Origin: Chitinophagales bacterium
Lineage (GTDB): Bacteria > Bacteroidota > Bacteroidia > Chitinophagales > Chitinophagaceae
Direction of reading: 5' to 3'
DNA length: 7,775 nucleotides
Assembly (NCBI GenBank): GCA_015654495.1
Contig: JAATGW010000229.1
Span: 1-7,775 of the forward strand
Shown here: positions 5,171-7,775 of the stretch, piece after piece
Numbering within the stretch: the first letter of the stretch is position 1
Layout of the letters: each line of letters opens with the position of its first letter
The notes under the pieces: model-generated
Told to the model about the DNA's origin: nothing
Databases searched by the model: none
Seen by the model: the letters and a program-made list of their open reading frames with translations, nothing else
Made by a program: the position numbers and the translations under genes

Positions 5171-7775
5171 ATGAAATCATCCGAGCAAAAAACCTCCACT
5201 GGTGCAAATCGTCATCAATCCAATGATGGCAACGCATTCTTCGCAAAAGCGAGAGAGGATTCTTTTGATCCGGATAAAAAAAACGGGAACTCTTTTTTAG
5301 GATCAAGTAAAAACACAAGCCCTTTTTTTGGCGATATTAATCCAGTCCAGCCAAAACTCAAAGTTCATCCGTCAGGGGACAAATATGAGCAGGAAGCCGA
5401 CAATACCGCTGATCATGTAGTGAAGCAGCTGAATAATTCCCAGCAGTTACAAACGAAAGAAAAAGAAAAGGATAACGGTATACAGGCGATGCGCATGAAT
5501 AACGGCATCTCCTCAATACAGACACAACGGGCTTTTGAAAGTCCGACAGCATTGGAACAAAACAGCGCAGGAAATAATGATCCGGAAATGCCGCTGCAGA
5601 AAAAATCAGCAGAAAGTACAGAAGACGCGGGTACTGGCCTTGAATCAAAACTCAGAGAATCGAAAGGAAGAGGCAGTAATTTACCGAACGACACAAAATC
5701 GGATATGGAGTCCGGTTTTGGAGCAGACTTCAGCAATGTGCGTGTACACAATGATGCACATGCGGCACAGATGAATCAACAACTGGGAGCAAAAGCGTTT
5801 ACGCATGGTAGTGATATATATTTCAACCAGGGCGAATACCAGCCGGGTTCTTCATCAGGGAATCACCTGCTTGCACATGAGTTAACACATACGGTACAAC
5901 AGGGAGCCGCGGGCAGGGATTCCGCAGTGCAGAAAAGAATTCAGCGGGCAGCGGCAAAAACTCCTGCTCTTGTTGCAACAAGTTCCGAAGTAGTGGATAT
6001 TTCGAAAGGGTCTTTTGAACCATCTGAAAAAGTAAAAGCCGAAATAGAAGCTGCCGACAAAGGACTAATGGTGCGGATAAAAGCTGGCGAAACTACAGAC
6101 GAAGGAACGATCAAAGTAAAAAAAGATAAAGCTGACCGTTATGATAGTAGCTCGACAGGATTTCTTCCTGTTAAAAATCCATGGCTGCAGAAAATTCCTG
6201 GTGGTGTTTTTCTGCGTGTAAAAATAAAAGATAATCAGATCATTGAGGGGTATGCAACAATCGGCGCAAAAGATTCACCCAAAAACACCTGGGTAAATAA
6301 ACTGAAGGAAGGAGCTGATGTGCTTGTTGGTCTGGGTTTAAAAATCGGCCAGATCCCTGATCCGGTAAATGAATTCAGTAATGGAACGCTGAGATTAGGC
6401 GCAAACAATATTAAACTGGTGATCGGAGGTTTCCTTGACGCAAATCTGAATCTGCAGTTGGAAAATGCTTCCGGACCTAAGATCGAAGCATCTGGAAAAG
6501 TGGATGTGAAAGGAGTTGCGCAGGGAGATCTTAAACTGGATAATACAAAGGGGCCAATGACCGGCGAAGTTGGTATCGCTGTTAATTTCCCATCATTCAG
6601 TGGTGAAGTCAGGGTAACATATAAAGAGGATGGAAGTATTGATATCCGTGGTAAAGCAGGATATACCGGTAATAAACTTTCGGGTTCTATTGAGTTGATT
6701 GCAACAGATGAGCAGACGGCAAAAAACTTTGCTAAGGAAGCTATTGCTGCTGCAGGTGGAAAAGAAAAAGCTCAGGATGCAACACCTCCACCAGCTGTAC
6801 CAGCTCCACCGGAAGGATCAAAAAAACGTGCACTGGCTGCAGTCGGGCAACTGACATTCAACCTCACAGATTGGTTTGCGGGAACTGTAAATGTTATTGT
6901 AGACGGTCTGGGTCAGGTTACCGTGATCGGAAAAATTGCACCTCCGAAAGAAATCGTTCTATTCCAGCAGAAAGATTGGGAGAAAGAATTATTCAAGCTT
7001 GAAGCGAAAGCCTATTATGGAATTCCGGTAGTTGGAAATCTGAATCTTTTTGCCAATGTGGGATTATCTGCAATTGCGAAGCTCGGTCCTGCCAAGATTT
7101 ATAATATTGAAATACTCGGAACATATTCCACAGATCCTGCGATACAGAAAAGTATCCAGATAGCGGCATCAATCAACATATCAGCTTATGCAGGATTGCG
7201 GTTAAGGGCAGAAGGTGGTGCAGGAATTGAGATACTGGGTCATGACCTGAAATTTGGAGTAGGTCTCAATGCTGATGCCGGCGTAAAAGGATATGCTGAT
7301 GCAAGACCGACTATTGGTTACCGTGACCCTGGTGAATTTTATATCAGCGGCACTATGGAAATTGCTGCACAGCCGGTGATAGGTTTAAGCGGTGAATTAT
7401 TTATCAAAGTTGTGACACCCTGGTGGTCGCCATTATCCGACAAAAAATGGACCTGGCCGCTGTTTTCTAAGGAATGGCCGATTGGCGGAACAATGGGCTT
7501 TAAGGCTTCAGTAAAAGATTATGTTTTAGGATCGGGTACGGTACCTGAGATAAATCTTGAGCCGGTTGAATTTGATGGTGCCAAATTTATGTCGAGCATG
7601 GTGGACAATAATATGCCCGATAAATCCGGCGGCGGCAAAGATGGTGGCAAGGGTAAGTTTGCAGAAGATGGATCAGTGCCTGTACCGGAAGTAAAAGATC
7701 CAAAAGCCAAGCCGAAAGAGGCACCAGGTAAAGGTGCACCGGATGGGAAAAAACCTCCGGCAGGAAAAGGAGAAG
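5171..7775 (+). CDS. Large DUF4157-domain protein, eCIS-associated putative cargo/toxin (3' end outside window)
   Basis: The frame is open from ATG 5171 for 868 codons and runs off the right edge. An in-frame TAA at 5147-5149 makes ATG 5171 the first possible ATG start, 17 nt after the preceding stop. There is no signal peptide, as expected for cargo loaded in the cytoplasm. Residues 60-86 carry the leader seen in eCIS-linked DUF4157 proteins (VQPKLKV, then GDKYEQEADNTADHVV). Residues about 168-245 are DUF4157, with GADFSNVRVHND and the intact zinc-type motif HELTH at 236-240, followed by TVQQ. Residues 260-535 and 553-815 are beta-rich modules of unknown function, separated by a Pro-rich linker (536-552). 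The second ends in a Trp-rich stretch (W751, W752, W760, W762, W769) and a YVLGSGTVPEI segment that I recall from other large proteins of this type. Residues 818 onward are a Gly/Lys/Pro-rich linker. Known: DUF4157 genes are enriched around eCIS loci. Inferred: this is cargo or a cargo carrier, with a further domain past the window. Confidence 0.9.
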   Translation, partial: MKSSEQKTSTGANRHQSNDGNAFFAKAREDSFDPDKKNGNSFLGSSKNTSPFFGDINPVQPKLKVHPSGDKYEQEADNTADHVVKQLNNSQQLQTKEKEKDNGIQAMRMNNGISSIQTQRAFESPTALEQNSAGNNDPEMPLQKKSAESTEDAGTGLESKLRESKGRGSNLPNDTKSDMESGFGADFSNVRVHNDAHAAQMNQQLGAKAFTHGSDIYFNQGEYQPGSSSGNHLLAHELTHTVQQGAAGRDSAVQKRIQRAAAKTPALVATSSEVVDISKGSFEPSEKVKAEIEAADKGLMVRIKAGETTDEGTIKVKKDKADRYDSSSTGFLPVKNPWLQKIPGGVFLRVKIKDNQIIEGYATIGAKDSPKNTWVNKLKEGADVLVGLGLKIGQIPDPVNEFSNGTLRLGANNIKLVIGGFLDANLNLQLENASGPKIEASGKVDVKGVAQGDLKLDNTKGPMTGEVGIAVNFPSFSGEVRVTYKEDGSIDIRGKAGYTGNKLSGSIELIATDEQTAKNFAKEAIAAAGGKEKAQDATPPPAVPAPPEGSKKRALAAVGQLTFNLTDWFAGTVNVIVDGLGQVTVIGKIAPPKEIVLFQQKDWEKELFKLEAKAYYGIPVVGNLNLFANVGLSAIAKLGPAKIYNIEILGTYSTDPAIQKSIQIAASINISAYAGLRLRAEGGAGIEILGHDLKFGVGLNADAGVKGYADARPTIGYRDPGEFYISGTMEIAAQPVIGLSGELFIKVVTPWWSPLSDKKWTWPLFSKEWPIGGTMGFKASVKDYVLGSGTVPEINLEPVEFDGAKFMSSMVDNNMPDKSGGGKDGGKGKFAEDGSVPVPEVKDPKAKPKEAPGKGAPDGKKPPAGKGE
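5672..5905 (+). other. DUF4157 domain with HELTH motif
   Basis: Residues about 168-245 match the DUF4157 pattern: MESGFGADFSNVRVHNDAHA, then LGAKAFTHGSDIYFNQGEY, then LLAHELTHTVQQG. His236, Glu237 and His240 form a complete HExxH zinc-binding and catalytic motif. Whether the domain is an active peptidase (for example for self-processing) is not shown by the sequence. Confidence 0.92.
7622..7775 (+). other. Gly/Lys/Pro-rich low-complexity linker
   Basis: From residue 818 to the window edge the protein is almost only Gly, Lys, Pro, Ala, Asp and Glu (KSGGGKDGGKGK, EVKDPKAKPKEAPGKG, GKKPPAGKGE). This is typical of a disordered linker joining a large N-terminal carrier to a separate C-terminal domain. 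What follows is outside the window. Confidence 0.8.

Noticed and set aside
4983..5318. Minus-strand open frame spanning the junction of genes 2 and 3
   Set aside because: It lies opposite the barrel end and the DUF4157 N-terminus, both well-supported + strand coding; its translation shows no recognisable domain.
5358..5774. Overlapping open frames on both strands inside the DUF4157 gene
   Set aside because: They are shadows of the 868-codon open frame, which carries recognisable motifs throughout.
7519..7710. Minus-strand Pro/Ser-rich open frame
   Set aside because: It is the antisense of the Gly/Lys-rich linker, whose codons read as Pro/Leu/Ser in reverse.

Overview
The window most likely comes from a member of the Bacteroidota. 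Base composition is moderately AT-rich, the start codons lack strong Shine-Dalgarno sequences, and the secreted protein combines thrombospondin type-3 repeats with an outer-membrane beta-barrel, all common in that phylum. Three genes lie head to tail on the + strand and fill almost the whole window. The junctions are only 20 and 17 nt long, with no room for a terminator or an independent promoter, so the three are probably one operon. There are no RNA genes, insertion sequences or CRISPR arrays, and no stretch over 300 bases lacks a gene.

Region 1 (1-1200) is the 3' part of a gene whose C-terminus matches, from memory of the family, the contractile injection system tape-measure protein (CIS_TMP; Afp14/Pvc14-like). 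This places the window at one edge of an extracellular contractile injection system (eCIS) locus. The other structural genes would lie to the left.

Region 2 (1221-5153) encodes a 1310-residue exported protein. It has a Sec signal peptide, a beta-rich N-terminal region, an M6-peptidase-like region whose zinc motif reads HGVGH instead of HExxH, several Ig/CARDB-like modules, a calcium-binding type-3 repeat block and a C-terminal OMP-type beta-barrel. I do not know a named protein with this order of domains.

Region 3 (5171 to the right edge) is the first 868 codons of a large DUF4157 protein. DUF4157 proteins are a known accompaniment of eCIS loci. This one has the usual N-terminal leader and an intact HELTH motif, then about 570 residues of beta-rich modules and a Gly/Lys/Pro-rich linker that is still open at the window edge.

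Working hypothesis: a cytoplasmic injection particle (region 1), its probable cargo or cargo-associated protein (region 3) and, between them, an outer-membrane-anchored protein with a dead protease fold that could dock, display or guard against the particle. The first two assignments rest on family recognition. The role of the middle gene is inference from position and domains.
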